Positions 12,552 through 26,398 of a stretch of DNA of 64,000 bases are shown one piece after another. This stretch comes from Antedon mediterranea. Taxonomy: Eukaryota; Echinodermata; Crinoidea; Comatulida; Antedonidae. The stretch lies in NCBI RefSeq assembly GCF_964355755.1, contig NC_092674.1:8191001-8255000 (forward strand), in the 5' to 3' direction. The notes under the pieces are model-generated. The model made no database searches. It saw nothing but the letters and a program-made list of their open reading frames with translations, and was not told where the DNA came from. How positions within the stretch are numbered: the first letter of the stretch is position 1; each line of letters opens with the position of its first letter. Made by a program: the position numbers and the translations under genes.

Positions 12552-12590
12552 TTGAGTCGTTGGCAGTAATAACTGTAGCATCTTGGATAT
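12552..12590 (-). CDS. dlg1: Candidate 39-nt cassette exon of Discs-large
   Basis: A long pyrimidine tract (TTCTCTTTCCTCTTTTTG, then TACAG) precedes 39 nt that end at a GTAAGA donor on the minus strand. Read from the phase left by the L27 exon it gives D-IQDATVITANDS and exits in phase 1. It can therefore be included before the exon at 4761-4894 (adding 13 residues, then N-IQEFY) without a frameshift. Its first codons, (G)AT ATC CAA GA, mimic the (G)AT ATT CAA GA start of that exon. It could instead be an alternative exon leading to another phase-1 exon outside the window. Mammalian DLG1 is known to carry alternative inserts between L27 and PDZ1, which makes a small cassette here plausible. 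The peptide itself has no recognised motif. Confidence 0.55.
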
Positions 12591-12974
12591 CTGTACAAAA
12601 AGAGGAAAGAGAAGAAATGGAACAGTTAAATAACGACAAGTATTAGCAAGGACAAAGAAATTATGTTAAAGGAGAAAGCTAAACAGGTTAAACACACGAG
12701 GTACTGTACAAAAAATATGTTGTTAGTTTCAATATTAATACCATAGTTATAAAATTAACATTAAACAACATTAATAACTTTTGATTCTCGAATCTATATT
12801 GTTACCAAAACCTTCATCAGTTCATGTATCCATAACTGGTTATAAGCCCATTTGGAGGTGGGCTTATATGAAATGTACCTGCAATAATGTTGTTATTTTT
12901 ATATAGAAGTTTAAAACTTTGTTTTGTTTTTGTATTACTTTAAAAATAAAGATAATTAGAAATAAAAGAAAGTA

Positions 12975-13126
12975 TAAAGTTCTGTCCACACTATCAAATT
13001 AGTATGACAAAAAAAGGTGTGATGTGCCCAAATATGGTAGTGATATGTTCAAATATGGTAGTGATGTACATATATGGGTAATCACATTTTTTGTCACATA
13101 AAGTTTGATAGTGTAGACAGAGCTTA
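12975..13126. mobile_element. Hairpin MITE (AAGCTCTGTCTACAC ends), copy 4
   Basis: TAAAGTTCTGTCCACACTATC faces GATAGTGTAGACAGAGCTTA. Confidence 0.9.
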
Positions 13127-14474
13127 AAATAAAATACATAATCTCTTTACAGCCATATTCAGTTTACTCTCTATAATAATAAAATATACCTATTTGAACC
13201 CATATTCAGTTTACTCTCTAGTAAATTATATCACCTCTTTGGGTTTAGTACTTTAAACGTTAAAAAGAAAACAGTGGCATGGTTCATTATCAAGGTAAGA
13301 ATTTCAAATGGTTCAAATGGGAAGCAATAAGAAAGTATAGGAAATAATAGGAAAGGTAAAGGAGCACTTTAAACAAATTGTAGATCACAATTAAAATGTT
13401 AATCTGAAATTGAAGGTGTGTATTACTACTGTGTAATATCCTGTATTATTTAAGTATTTCGTTGGCTATGCTTTCTTTGTGGTTTAATTGATTCCTGTAC
13501 AAGGAAATATAAGGACTGTGATAAAAGCCATTTTTTATTAAAATGTTGAACTTAGAAGAAGGGCCTGTTTAATTACTATTCAAATGAAAGTACATAGTAT
13601 TGAAAAAAAAACAGTATTGGTGTCAGTGCCTTTAGAAGATGTCTCATAAAAAACACAAATAAAAAGAGCTGACCTTTTTTAAATCACAATTGATGATTCC
13701 ATAAAGTAGTTTATGCTTTCAATTTCATTTTTTTTTTTTTTTTCAGCAGACAAATATAATGTTGTGTAAACAGCACCCTCAGTACATGATAATAATAGAC
13801 ATCCAACAACATAAGGTCATAAATAAAAATTGTAAGTTTCATGTTCATGATTTTTTCCTGATGAGGGGTCTTTACTAACTATATAGATTATGATGTACTG
13901 TACGAATACGCTTTACGAATATGAAATGGGGATCAGCTCAAAAGTTTCACAAATGTATGACATATCCGTTTTCGTTATCGTATTCGTAAGGTTGCGAAAC
14001 CTCCCTAATAGTGGGAAAAAACAATATGCAGCTCAAAAAGTTGATAAGGAAAGAGTTGTGAAACTTATTTTATTTGCCCTTAGGTTATACTTTACATTGA
14101 CTCTGTTCTCAGATCTTAGCCGCTTGCTAATCTAATGAATTCTTGTCTAGGATGAATCTAATGTTTCAATGATAATGGCAAAACAAACACCAGGCTTCCT
14201 AATTGAATCATCCGAATCAATGGAAGAATACATTTTGATAATGGCATCTCGTCCCATTAATAGAGGCTATACACTATCATTTTAATGGATCTATACTATC
14301 AATATATGACTCGTAATATCTTAAAGGTATAACCGTCACTCCTTGCTGTAAACTAAGTTATTTGAATTGGGATTCTGATTATAGATTAAGTTAGTAAATA
14401 AGTATACCGCAATCTATACTGTAGTGAAATGTACCCAACAGTAATAGAACCCCTCCTGGGGACATCTCAATTCT

Positions 14475-14866
14475 GGCACATCCCTATTCACAGGCACAGG
14501 CACATCCCTATTCACAGGCACATCCCTATTCACAGGCACATCCCTATTCACAGGCACATCCCTATTCACAGGCACATCCCTATTCACAGGCACATCCCTA
14601 TTCACAGGCACATCCCTATTCACAGGCACATCCCTATTCACAGGCACATCCCTATTCACAGGCACATCCCTATTCACAGGCACATCCCTATTCACAGGCA
14701 CAGGCACATCCCTATTCACAGGCACAGGCACATCCCTATTCACAGGCACAGGCACATCCCTATTCACAGGCACATCCCTATTCACAGGCACAGGCACATC
14801 CCTATTCAAGCACAGACACATCCCTATTCACAGGCACAGGCACATCCCTATTCAAGCACAGACACT
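14475..14866. repeat. 18-bp minisatellite, about 19 copies
   Basis: The unit GGCACATCCCTATTCACA is repeated with near identity. Some units carry an extra GGCACA. Because 18 and 6 are multiples of three, both strands stay open (HIPIHR on plus, VNRDVP on minus). No splice sites or start context support a protein. Confidence 0.95.
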
Positions 14867-17800
14867 TTCCTGTACAAAATAGGGTAATGTATATTTGAAC
14901 ATTAAGGCCAACCAATTCAGGGGAAACCACATTTTGTTGGGTCCTGAAGGTATCCCCTTAATAGAGAGGTGCTACTGTATTTTTACATCATCAGTATCAA
15001 CATGTACTGTAGGTCTAGTACGTACTGGTGGTTTACAATCTATTCACACCTATGGAGGTATGGTTGCAGTACTGCATGTAATGTAAAACTCTATACAATA
15101 CTGTAAGATCTTTTGTACAACACTTTTACAGTATGAAAATTATACTTACGATACAAATCGATTCCTGAATGTTCTCCCAATCATTGACACTTAGATTTGT
15201 AATACGTTATATAAATTTGTATCCATGGTTTTATTGAAAATATGGATAAATAGCGACCATTATATATTTGGTAAATTATATATAAAACTAATTTCCTAAA
15301 TTGGAAAAATGGCAGTGTAAACCTTAGAAATCAATATGTTTTTTCTACTATAGTATAAAATAAATTAACTTAGAGAATTCTATTATTATTGTTATTATTA
15401 TATAAAAGTCTAAGTATGCTATACAGTATACACAGAGGTCCCAACTTGGGAAAGTCCATTCGCAGGAGATTTTGTCGTGAACCACATTCAATTTGTCGGG
15501 GCGTCGAAAGTCAACGAGCGGGGAATCGAAAATCAACACGCGTGTCGTTTACGTCTCTTAATTAATTAACTAAATATGTTGCATAATATACAGTATATAC
15601 AATATTTACACATAAGTTGGCTTAATTTTTACATAGGTTTATCCATCAGTATTTTTACATTTTATTTTTTTTATGGACACATCCTCAGTACAAAGAATTT
15701 TAAAAATATATACTGTATTTTAACTAAAATTCAGTATATAAAATAATTTAACTTAATTACATAATGTACAATAAACACATGATAGTATTGCCCAATAGAA
15801 TTTACTCTTTTTTTTTAGGCACAGGCCTAGCCTAGGGCTTCTACTAGGCCCTAGCTAGCTACCATTTTAAAATCCAAAAAAAAAAAAATATTAATTATTA
15901 TAATAAAAAGAAATAACTATTCCGAATCCATCTTATGCTACATTACACGAGTTAACATATTATTTCAGATGAAAAACATTGAGTTTTATATTGTTTTATC
16001 CATACTAATTACACTGGCATTAAAGATATAACATTAAAATGTAGGCCGTTTTTTAGGTATTTCGCCGATTTCTTATCGCTAGGAAATTCCCCACCATCCA
16101 CATCGATCGAGGTCTGAGGAATAGGCCTAGCTAGGCTAGAATAGAGGCCTAGCGTGTATGCCGGAACGGGTGGATTATTGCTATATAAATAACAAGTTTG
16201 AACAAAAGAGCTTACGACAATCTTAGGTAAATTGTTATTAAACCTAGGCCTACTTGCTTGGCGAATCCATGCCTTTTAAATCATTTTAACATGTTCGTAT
16301 TATCGGATCGTACAGTAAAACCAAATAAAACACCGCCTCAACTCAACAACCTCGTGCGATGTGCGATCTGTTGTTCTTTTTGCAGCGGATCAACATTGGT
16401 AGAGTCCATTAATTATGAGGGTGTTTAAAAATGTAATAACTATTAAAAACGTGTCTCAACCACTGTGTAATCAAAGCGTTTATTTAGTTAAAACTTGGAT
16501 CCTCCCAAAATTGATAATCGCGTATTCCGGTGACCACGTGATTGATTCACGGTTGGTTGCACGCTTCTTTTTTTTTTCTACGTCCGGCGTGTAGTACCGT
16601 GCTACTGTGCATGTTTATAATATTATTGTTACGGTTTAACAAAGGCACTGATGCTAGTCTGGGTTCCAGACGGAGTTTTGTCTTAATATTAGTTAAAAGA
16701 TAAATATTTTGGCACATATGGCGTTTCATACGTATACTACTTGATTTTGGATACTCCGTCTGGGGAAACACGCACAAGTCACGTGGTTTGACACCAAGAA
16801 TTCTTGGTGCATACGATTATCCGGTTGACTAGTTTCAGCTGCATGCGATTGGCTACTCTCTCGTACACTGTTTAAATATTCATATTTCAGAATTTCAAAG
16901 ACTCAACAACTAAGATGATGCGCATGCGCTATGTTACGTTTAGACAATGTGTACTTGGGTACATTTATGAAAGTTCTGAAGGCTAGAAATTATTTTATAT
17001 GCCTAGTAGTCTGGTAAACATTTGATGGGATCTTTGAAACATGAAAACTCGTCTTGATATATGATAGGCTAGCTTCTCCGCAAATCAAACATTGAATGGA
17101 TCATTTATTACGCGGAGATAATTTTGATTTAATTCCCACCCAGACCCTGTCCTGTTCTGTGTGGTGGTGTAGCCCTGTTGTGTGCCGGTGGTATGTAGGC
17201 CTACTTCATTGGCGTTTTATTTGGCAGGTCATACGTGCGAGTTGAGTAGGACCTACGAAAGAGGCCAAGGACTAAACAATTAATAAGCAAAACAACTTGG
17301 CATTACTATTTTATATTTCAACAGTCTCGATTGTACATTAAGCACTGGTAGGCCTACGTACTCGATCTCTTTCATTTTGAAACAAAATGATCATTGGTTG
17401 ATTCGAAATCCATATTTACATACCGCCCGCCCCATATAGCCAAATACGGTATGATAACCTACGTCATTCTTATCGTATGTTTGCGGTCTGCAAATCGATT
17501 TCTATACGTGTTTCACAAGTCTGTATTTTCAGACAAAAATCGCGGTCGAAATAAAAACAAATAAATAAAAAAAAAAGATAATACAGACTTGGGGCAAGTC
17601 TAGCACTGTGCATACAAATAAAAATACAATAATAGACCATGGAGACTGCATGAATAGACATTGTTTCAACATCCTGCCTCACTTTTGTCTGGTTATTTAT
17701 TGACTATTGTTGACCTGGGCTGAGCCTGGGTGTAACCGTAAATCAATTTGGCCAAAAATATGGGGAAATTTGAAAATGCGGTAAAAAAATCAAAATGCGG

Positions 17801-20508
17801 TAGAAAACGTCGAGATAGCGGTAGCGCGGTAGATGGGTACTAAAAGCGGTAGACTACCGCGAGTAGCGGTAGACTTGGGACCCCTGTATACAGACAGACA
17901 ATGGAGCAAGGCACTGGCTGCTATATGAATATTATACTAGCTATCCTGTTAATAGAACTAAGTGTACATTTTATAGGCAATAAAAATAAAATACACATCA
18001 CTTAACAATTGACAAGACTGTTTAGCAATGACAGTTTTGAGAAATGTTTTATTAGTTATACCTCCATGGTTTCTTCTACAACTAACAGTAAGCAAAGAAA
18101 CATACAGTTTTTCTATCTTTATAGAACAGTACAGTACCTTTAAACACACTAAAATATGCAACGAGCATGGATTGTAGTCACACATAGGACAATTAAGCTG
18201 TGTTACTATACCTACTTGCCCAGGGCAATTGTTAAAAATGTTATAAACATGAAAGTGACCCAAAAACTAGGGCAACAAAACTGTACATTATGATAATTAC
18301 TGTTCATCTTGTTAAGAATATAGCTTGTTTGGTATTTGTGTTAATTTTATAGTAACATAAGAAATAGGATGTCGCTTTGAATTGTACATTGAAAATTGAC
18401 TATAAACAATATAATTATGATAACCAATTTTATCATGAAATAATTTAATCTCTCAAATAGACGTTTATCATTGTTAATCTCAATATATTCCCAAATAAAT
18501 TTATTTATCAGGTGAAAAGAGACAAATTAGAAACAGAATTTTGCCAAATTGATACAAAAGGCCAATCTAAACTGGTCCAATTTTTGGATTTAAAATGGAT
18601 AACAATATTTTCTTTAAAAAATATGTTAAATCTAAACTATACATATTTTGTAATTAAATCATTTTGATAGTGTGTTGGTATTAAGTACAATCTCCAAATA
18701 CTGTAGAAAATATAACAATTAATTATTAATTTCGTGACTATTAAAAGCAATATATTGTTAATCATCTAATTTTTTTTTAAATGGAATGAAAATATTTTGA
18801 TCAGACTGAATAATAATGTTTAGCTATTAATCCAGTCGCACAACATGTATTTCCAATGCAATGGGATACAAAGAGTCTCTTTGGCTACAGAATTGTAACG
18901 CATTCATAAAAAAATGCAGTCAATTTTTCATGGACAGTTTATCGCATCAATGTTCAACGATAATCTCCGTTTATCAAATAAAATGTCATTTTAATTTGTA
19001 TAAATTCAGTAGACTTGCATTTTATAAGCTTTTTCATTAAACAGTTTCCTAATAGTACTGACGACATGACCATTTTATTTAAATTGATTACTGAATATGC
19101 CCAGAATCACACAGGTGAATACAGGTTAAATATTCAACGTTATTAGAATGTTAATATTTCTGTTTCTATCACAACAGATAATCAGTAAAATATGGGAGGT
19201 ACTTGGCCGATATAAAATTGTAAATTTTGTTTTGTTTTTATTTTAGATTTGTTTTTATTTAGATTTGTTTTTATTTTTAGTTTCCCTTTGGTTGACCAAT
19301 AATTATACTGTAGAACGCACCATGCTTGTTCTTTCATTTCCTACTATTTTATATGTCCTTGTTTCGTATTTGGCAGAAATTTGAATAATAGTAAAAATAG
19401 CTATAGTTTTACTTTTAGTCTGCACAGTACAATGTATAACAATTTTAATTAAAACTTCAATATAATTTACAAAAATGCAATGCATGGGACGACACAGCCA
19501 TTTGAATAAAAGCACACTGCTTAAATAACGCCCTCCCTCCTATTCCTCCACACTAAAATAAATAAAAAATCTAATTTAATACTCCTATAAACAATATTTC
19601 ACACCCAAATCCTATCCAAAAAATATTCTAAAAATAAAATTATAATCTAATTATCTATAGAAAAACATAAATTGAGTATTTGAAATATCATTGTATTATT
19701 GTTATAATTAATTGAAATACATGTACAGATCAAGCTAAAAATGTTGAACAAAATATTATTCAAAATCCATGAAAATAGTTTATCCACGATTGTACTAAGT
19801 AAAATGTGACGCATATAATCCTGTACCGACAAATTACTAATAACAAAAAATGACAAGAATGCTACGATAATGAGCTGAAAATGCTTAGCGGGAATCAGAA
19901 AGCGAAGCGCTATTAACTTGATGTCAAGTTAATACAAATTAATCAAGAAAGATATCTTTCTATAAAATAGATAATAGTCTATTATAATGTTAAAATACCA
20001 CTATAGTTCAATGTCAAATAATAATCGAGTAGTTCATATATTACTGTCAAAGTCTTCACTATACTGTAGATCTGCCAACATACAGTCAGAGTTATAAAAA
20101 AAAGCACATACAGATGATAGGCATATTAGCTTGTCTGTTTTGAGCAGAGTTTTCTACGCACCATTTTACTATTTAGTTACATTTATTCTAAATGTTTCTT
20201 TATCCAATCGGTGCAATAGGAGACCTACTACTGTAGATAGTGATTAAGTTTGCTTTTTAGGAATCCTGTCTCTGCCTAGTTGTGTGTGTTGTTATTTCTT
20301 GTTCTTTGTCCAAGTTTTTTAAATTGTATTTTTAAGGAGACAAACAAATAAAATGAAAAGAAAACATACAGTAAAATACCAATAGATAGCTCTAGTACTG
20401 AGTTATCTTATTATCAAATCTTTGTAAAGACATTTTCCAGGATCTGAGACAACAAAATTTATTAGACGCTAATGTTCCTGTATTTTTAAATTGAACATTT
20501 TAAATAGG

Positions 20509-20690
20509 ATTCAATTCAATTCAATTTCAATTTATTTTTAACATACAACTAACACTACAACCTAGTACATGGAGGATGCATATTTTAAGATCTGTTTAGA
20601 GCATAGATCTTTAAGCTAATAAGCAACCTTAGACAATAATAATAATAATTACAATATAAAGGATTGCCTGCACCCATCGCTCCCCCTGGT
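20509..20690 (-). mobile_element. Probable retroelement 3' end with AATTG tail
   Basis: The minus strand ends in an AAATTGAAATTGAATTGAATTG repeat tail after a unique-looking body. Only the 3' end is recognisable. Confidence 0.4.
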
Positions 20691-21187
20691 ACTACTACAG
20701 TACAATTGCGTCACAATATAGAAAATAAACCTATAATACTAATTATTTTATACCAATCATAGTGTTTGATTGCACAGTAAATCATGCATACATATTGCTT
20801 TAACAGAAACTGTAACAATACCAACACACCATTTAATAATAAACCTTTTATTCATATTAAATAATGCTTGAGTAGCCTCCAACAAGATAATGTTATTTCT
20901 ACTACTAGGTGTCTCTGAACAATTAAATGAAAGGTGTCTAATAATAATAGAACACCGCTTCCACAACAATAGCAAAGCAACATGTTTCACTGTTGTGTTG
21001 AATTATTTCACTACAGCGTTGAATTATTTCACTACACCGTTTCAAATTATTCATACCTGAGCAAACCCATTCCGATTGTGATAAATAAATATATGAGGCA
21101 TTCATTCAATATTGTCAATCGGTTATAGGTTAGATAAACTACAGTGAAGCTGACTATGTGACGTAAACAACATGTTGTATAAAATTT

Positions 21188-21349
21188 AAAGCTCTGTCTA
21201 CACTATCAAACTAGTTTGACAAAAAAAGTGTGATGTCCCCAAATGTGGTAGTGACATGGCCAAATATGGTAGTGATATGACATCATCTTGTCTATGGGCA
21301 CATCACATTTTTTTTGTCACATAAACTATGATAGTGCAGACAGAGCTTT
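21188..21349. mobile_element. Hairpin MITE (AAGCTCTGTCTACAC ends), copy 5
   Basis: AAAGCTCTGTCTACACTATC faces ATGATAGTGCAGACAGAGCTTT, with an interior of GTGATATGACATCATC and CAAATATGGTAGTGA motifs. Confidence 0.9.
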
Positions 21350-22534
21350 CATACTATTAAAATTTAAACACTTCATATTGAGACTGGATAACTGGATAAA
21401 CCAAATAAATAAAGATTTAAAAGGAAACAAATGTAGACTTTATCACACTATAACAAATCATCCTACCCAAAACAGGAAAATACGGAAACAAATCGTGGAA
21501 AGAAAGCATAATGTCGGAACGACAGAAAACCTTTCACGATAGAGAGATAGTAAATCAACCTTAATAATTATCTTATATTCTCATTTCTAGAATTTCCAAT
21601 ATCATCTCAATCAAAGGATGTTTTAATAATAGTACAAATGCTTGTGAATTGGATTAAAGGAATCAAATTTATTTTGTTATAATACATTACAGTAACTTTT
21701 ATAAAAGGAAACTAGACAACCATTTAAAAATAATTGAATGTCTGTAAAATGGCATCTTCGTTCATCATCTCTTTGAATTCCTAGACGTTTACCCCAAAAC
21801 ATTTATGAATTTTTCTTCTTTCAGGAAATTGCAAATCTGCCAGCCAGACATTTTGACATGGGATGAACAGTTCATATAATCCAGCATAATTGTTGTCTGT
21901 AAAATTAACTAAGGAAAGATCACATGTATGGAACGCCAAATTACTTTGTATTTATAATCACTGGAAACGTTATCAGTTAATCAATTGATTTTCTGAGCTT
22001 TCCATAGTAAGTCTAATAGCACTAGTGCGTATAGTCAGTGATCCAAGTCGTCTCGTTTCAAATTATCATGATTCTGGCGCCATGTTTTTGTGCAATATTT
22101 TACAAGCAGGTGAACCTAGGCTAAAGGAAGCTCAGCTGTTTTACATTGAATAGTCTATGAATATGAAAACTGAAACCTTTTTAACAGACATCCTATTAAA
22201 CCACAAGTAAATAATCAAAACAATGCTAATTTTAGAACATGACATCATAATCATTATGTGCTTAAAGCAGTGACGACATACTCAACAAAAAAACTCCTCA
22301 TTTTTTCCAACATGCAATCCCTTTAACAACAAAAACAGTCTTAGCTGATTATAATAACATTAACAAGATGAGAAAAACATTCACTAAAAATACATATTCA
22401 ATTTTCATTATAACGTACAGTAAATATATCGTTGTTAACGTTCACAATATTTAAAATTTGCTCTGTATTATTATACTACTGTACATTTCTCAAAATCAAA
22501 AACTTTGTTCTAAAATAGCAAAAATGGAGGGGTG

Positions 22535-22634
22535 TCTAGAAAACTCAGATCTAGAAAACTCAGATCTCCGATATATCTGAGTTTTCTAGATCTAGAAAAC
22601 TCAGATATCTGACTTTTCTAGATCTAGAAAACTC
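22535..22634. repeat. Palindromic tandem repeat of AGATCTAGAAAACTCAGAT
   Basis: About six alternating direct and inverted copies of TCTAGAAAACTCAGAT within 100 bp, able to fold into cruciforms. Confidence 0.9.
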
Positions 22635-23525
22635 TGACATCCTATATGGAGCACTATTTTCTTTCTTGTTCAATTTCTATTAAAAATCAGGTAATCGTGT
22701 ATTTTTACTCCACATGCCTTCCATACTGTACTCTCTATGGAGTGCAAACACTGGCATAATTGATAAAAAAAACATATGATGTTCAGAATTGTACAGAAGG
22801 GAATGGACCTTTCTCTGTAGTTCATAAATAATAAAAGTAAATGTTATTGAAATAAAATACTATCACCTACTGTATGTAGTATGTCATTTAATAAATTCTG
22901 TGAGAAAATAAGTTCACGTAATTGACAAGTCTACATAATTGTATTCCAATGTTCAAACACAATTTTGTCACCTATGTAAAATTCGATTTGATCACATGAT
23001 CAACCTACAAGTTTCATATGAGGCTTTTCTTTCACATGAATGATTTTGTAAAACCTGAAATAAATTGTGCTTTAATTACCTCCAATTTGTATTGCTTAGT
23101 CAATTTGTTGTTCAGCAAGATTTCGTTTGAGACTGTTGACGAAAGGAGATGGTAATTTACGTGATTAATCTGCATGTGTACAACTCCAATATACGTCAGC
23201 ATCCCCGACAATTGAACATTCGGTCTGACAACAAAGCGTAAGTTTGAAATTTACATCTCCAAGACAAAAATGGCCACTTGTCAGATTTTAGTTGCTAAAA
23301 GTTCATACTGTATCCCCTTCCCCTCCCCCCATTAAATTTAATAATTTTTATAATGCAAAAGATAGGCTCATGGGTGATACAACTTTCTTCTAGTGGGGAA
23401 TTCAGGACACATTTTTACTTTTCGGGTTATGTTCTCCCCTTGAAGGGGAAAAAGCTTATGTCGGTTCATCCAGGTAAGTTAGACACGTAAGCCATACAGT
23501 ACTGTATAAAGCTACGCACACATTC

Positions 23526-23710
23526 AGGCCAACTCAGACAGTGTCGTATCACGAGGCCCTGTCTCGTCGGAAGACAATTAAACATTTTTAAAGTTCTTCC
23601 GATGACCCAACAACTACGCCCGACGCTATTTCAAGATTCAACTCAAACAGCAGCGATGAGTCAAGACGTGTTGTCGGGCCTTGTCGTACGTCGCTGTCTG
23701 AGTTGGCCTT
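23526..23710. mobile_element. MITE with AGGCCAACTCAGACAG ends
   Basis: AGGCCAACTCAGACAGTGTC at left faces CGCTGTCTGAGTTGGCCT at right. Internal GGCCCTGTC/GGGCCTTGTCG arms extend the inverted repeat. Confidence 0.8.
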
Positions 23711-25139
23711 TACAAGGATTGTTTGAGGAGGCACTAGAGTACTCACAAGGGCAATAATTATGAAGACACAATGGAAATTAGTTAATAAGGCTATAAAGAA
23801 TTATATGCAAATAACTCTCAGTATAAGAATGAAAAGCTGATTTCAATTATAAACAATACATCAGATGTTATTTTTAAAAATGTGAATCAAAAGTCTTTAA
23901 TAATTGCCATGAGATTTTGTTGATTGGTTTGAAAATCACATTCGAGAAACAATGGTCTTCATTGAACTATAACTGTTTTCTTATTTTTCATCGTCATTGG
24001 TTCCACAATTTTGTAAAAACTAAGCAATTCTGTGATTTGCAGATATTTTAATAAATAAATATTGTACGTACCGTACTATATTTTTATTTGGTTGGAGTAC
24101 AAAATAATTTTAAGATGCAATATTAACCATTATTGAACCAAAAAATAAAGAAAATTAATGGATGTACAACTCTGCAGCAAAGCGTGATAAATTCTTCGAA
24201 AAAAGTAGGTCGTGTAAATCTGCATATATCAGGTGTTCTTCTACACTAATTCGCCAATGGAATCGCACTTATAAAACGCCTGCAGAACATTAAAAATAGC
24301 AAATATTTCACGATTAGACATGAACGTAACATTCCGACATAACATAATAGACTAGTAGAAAATATTCATTAATCAAACCATTCACGTTGACATAATTGCT
24401 GTTATGGTAGCTAGAATGTTAATTGCGGATAGATACGTGGCATTTTCTTTATTAACTGGTTGCAGCAAAAACACGTACTTACCGACTGCTCAAAATGATT
24501 ACATAATCTCCCTTTTATACTGCCTTTCTTGTTTTCTTTTTCAGATTGAAAAGTGAGTAACATTTCTTAGCTTGAAATTCATCATAGATATTTTTAGGCT
24601 ATGTTTCCGCAGCCAAAAATTAACCGATAATTAACCGATAAAAGTTCCTGTGGAAACGGGCTTTAACCGATTCCGCTCGAGAAGAGAAGGAGAAGAAAAT
24701 TATCTCATTCTAATCAGATAATTATCTGATAAATGCGATAAATTGTAACCTCTGACCTGAAGAACAAATTGTTGCATTGTGATTGGGCATTTGGTTGTTT
24801 GATAAATGTCTGATCATGTGCACATTATTTTTTTAACTAATTCAATTTTAATTATAAGCTATATTCATCATCTTTCTATATACCTAAAATACACAAACCA
24901 ACAGTGATATGAATATAGTGCCGCTTACCTGGACAAACCAACAATAGCCTACAGTATGCTCTCCAGAGGGAGGGCTTAGATATGAAAAGTATTAGAAGTT
25001 CCTAGACTATAATGGACTAGTCTACAAACACTCCCTCATGTGGGACAAACCAAATGTAGAAATGAATATCATTAAAGATTATTTGTTATTTTCTAAATGG
25101 GAAGGCTGATGATTATACTACAATGTATAAATATAACAG

Positions 25140-26045
25140 TAGAACCTATTAAGAGGACATCTTCGGGAAGCAACAAAGGGCCTCCTGAGAGATCCTCTAA
25201 ATAGGGGCTGGCCATATAAAACATTTTCTTTTCTCATTTCACAGGAAACTTTCCCCTTAATAGAGGTGTCCCTTAAATATGGGTTGGCCGCAGTATAGAA
25301 CTCAAATGTCTCCTATGGACTATGGGATAGGAATGTCTAAAGAAGATTTGTTGCTGTAATTTAACTGTTGTGTAAAAAAAAATTGTTCACTGAAATTTGA
25401 TTTTATGAAATGACCTAAACAGGATTAGTGTGGATTAACCACACAGTACTTTAGGTATTAGAATAATGCTTCTAATAATACCACACATTTTTTATTAGCT
25501 TTATTTCATTGAACAATATACTAGTGTGGTATTTATGTGGGTTGGTACTATGCCAAGGATTGGAGTATGTGGAAAATACAGTAGCATCAACAGTTTACAG
25601 TATAAAAACATCAAAACTGATATTTAAACTAAATTAGAACCCCTATTAAAGCTTGGTTCCCACTAGAACGTAACGCAAGAACGTAAACGCAATGCAAGCG
25701 TTTTAACCAATTACAATGAAGTTATAGACAGTTAGCAATCACAAGCGAATAAGCTATCGCTTGTGATTGGTCAATTCACTTGCGTTGCGTTACGTCTTTG
25801 CTTTGCGTTGCTAGTGGGAACCACGCTTTAGGGATACCTTTGGGACCAAACATGGTGTCCTCCTTAACAGGGGTGTACCCTGAACAGGAGTTAGTCGTTG
25901 TGTTTGTTTAATGGGCCGACAAAGTGTCCTCTTATTTCTTTTTTTGTATTCAATATTTTATACAGAGTCGCCTCACAAGGTGAAACCAACTTAAATAGGG
26001 GTGTACCCTGAACAGGGTGTCCCAAAGGAAGGGTTCTGCAGTACT
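25140..26045. repeat. Dispersed repeat with CCCCTTAATAGGGGTGTCCC motifs
   Basis: GTAGAACC.ATTAAG, CCTTAATAGAGGTGTCCCTTA and CTTAAATAGGGGTGTACCCTG recur here. Shorter copies lie near 1195-1265, 4315-4450, 9715-9790 and 14890-14970. The family was not identified and its ends were not fixed. Confidence 0.5.
25649..25829. mobile_element. GGTTCCCACTAG-type MITE inserted in another repeat
   Basis: Ends AAGCTTGGTTCCCACTAG and CTAGTGGGAACCACGCTT. It interrupts a recurring phrase (AGAACCCCTATTA / TAGGGATACCTTTGGGACC) that is continuous in other copies of the host repeat. Confidence 0.85.
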
Positions 26046-26398
26046 ATATTAAAATTTTTGTAATTTTATTAGCTTGTAAAGAGAACTTAAATAGATTTCA
26101 AAAACTTTCAAAATAGAAGTGAAACTGTCAAAATGTTTACCTGTATCATAATATTTATTCTTAACAGCAGAAGCCAATTCTATTCTATACAGTAGGGTCA
26201 TATAGGGTTTGTATCACAGGTGGCACCATGTTAATGTACAGTAGGGTTTAGGCTCATGGCCTATGATACAGATGTCATGAAAGACATGTTATTATGTATC
26301 AGAGAATTTGCCTACAGTACAATGCATTAAAGATACAGTACTACTACTGAGAATTGGCCAAAGTGTTTTGAGGCTTCTTCATTAGGCTGTACAGTACA

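Noticed and set aside
14414-14887. Long open frames of about 135-152 codons on both strands
   Set aside because: They are translations of an 18-bp minisatellite; unit length divisible by three keeps both strands open.
15140-15200. GTAAGTAT donor on the minus strand with 15-40 nt of open sequence upstream
   Set aside because: No convincing pyrimidine tract or acceptor and no recognisable Discs-large sequence.
24478-24560. TATAAAAGG box and GTAAGTACG donor on minus, plus an 8-nt microexon-like segment on plus
   Set aside because: Exon lengths implied are unrealistically short and no coding content was recognisable.
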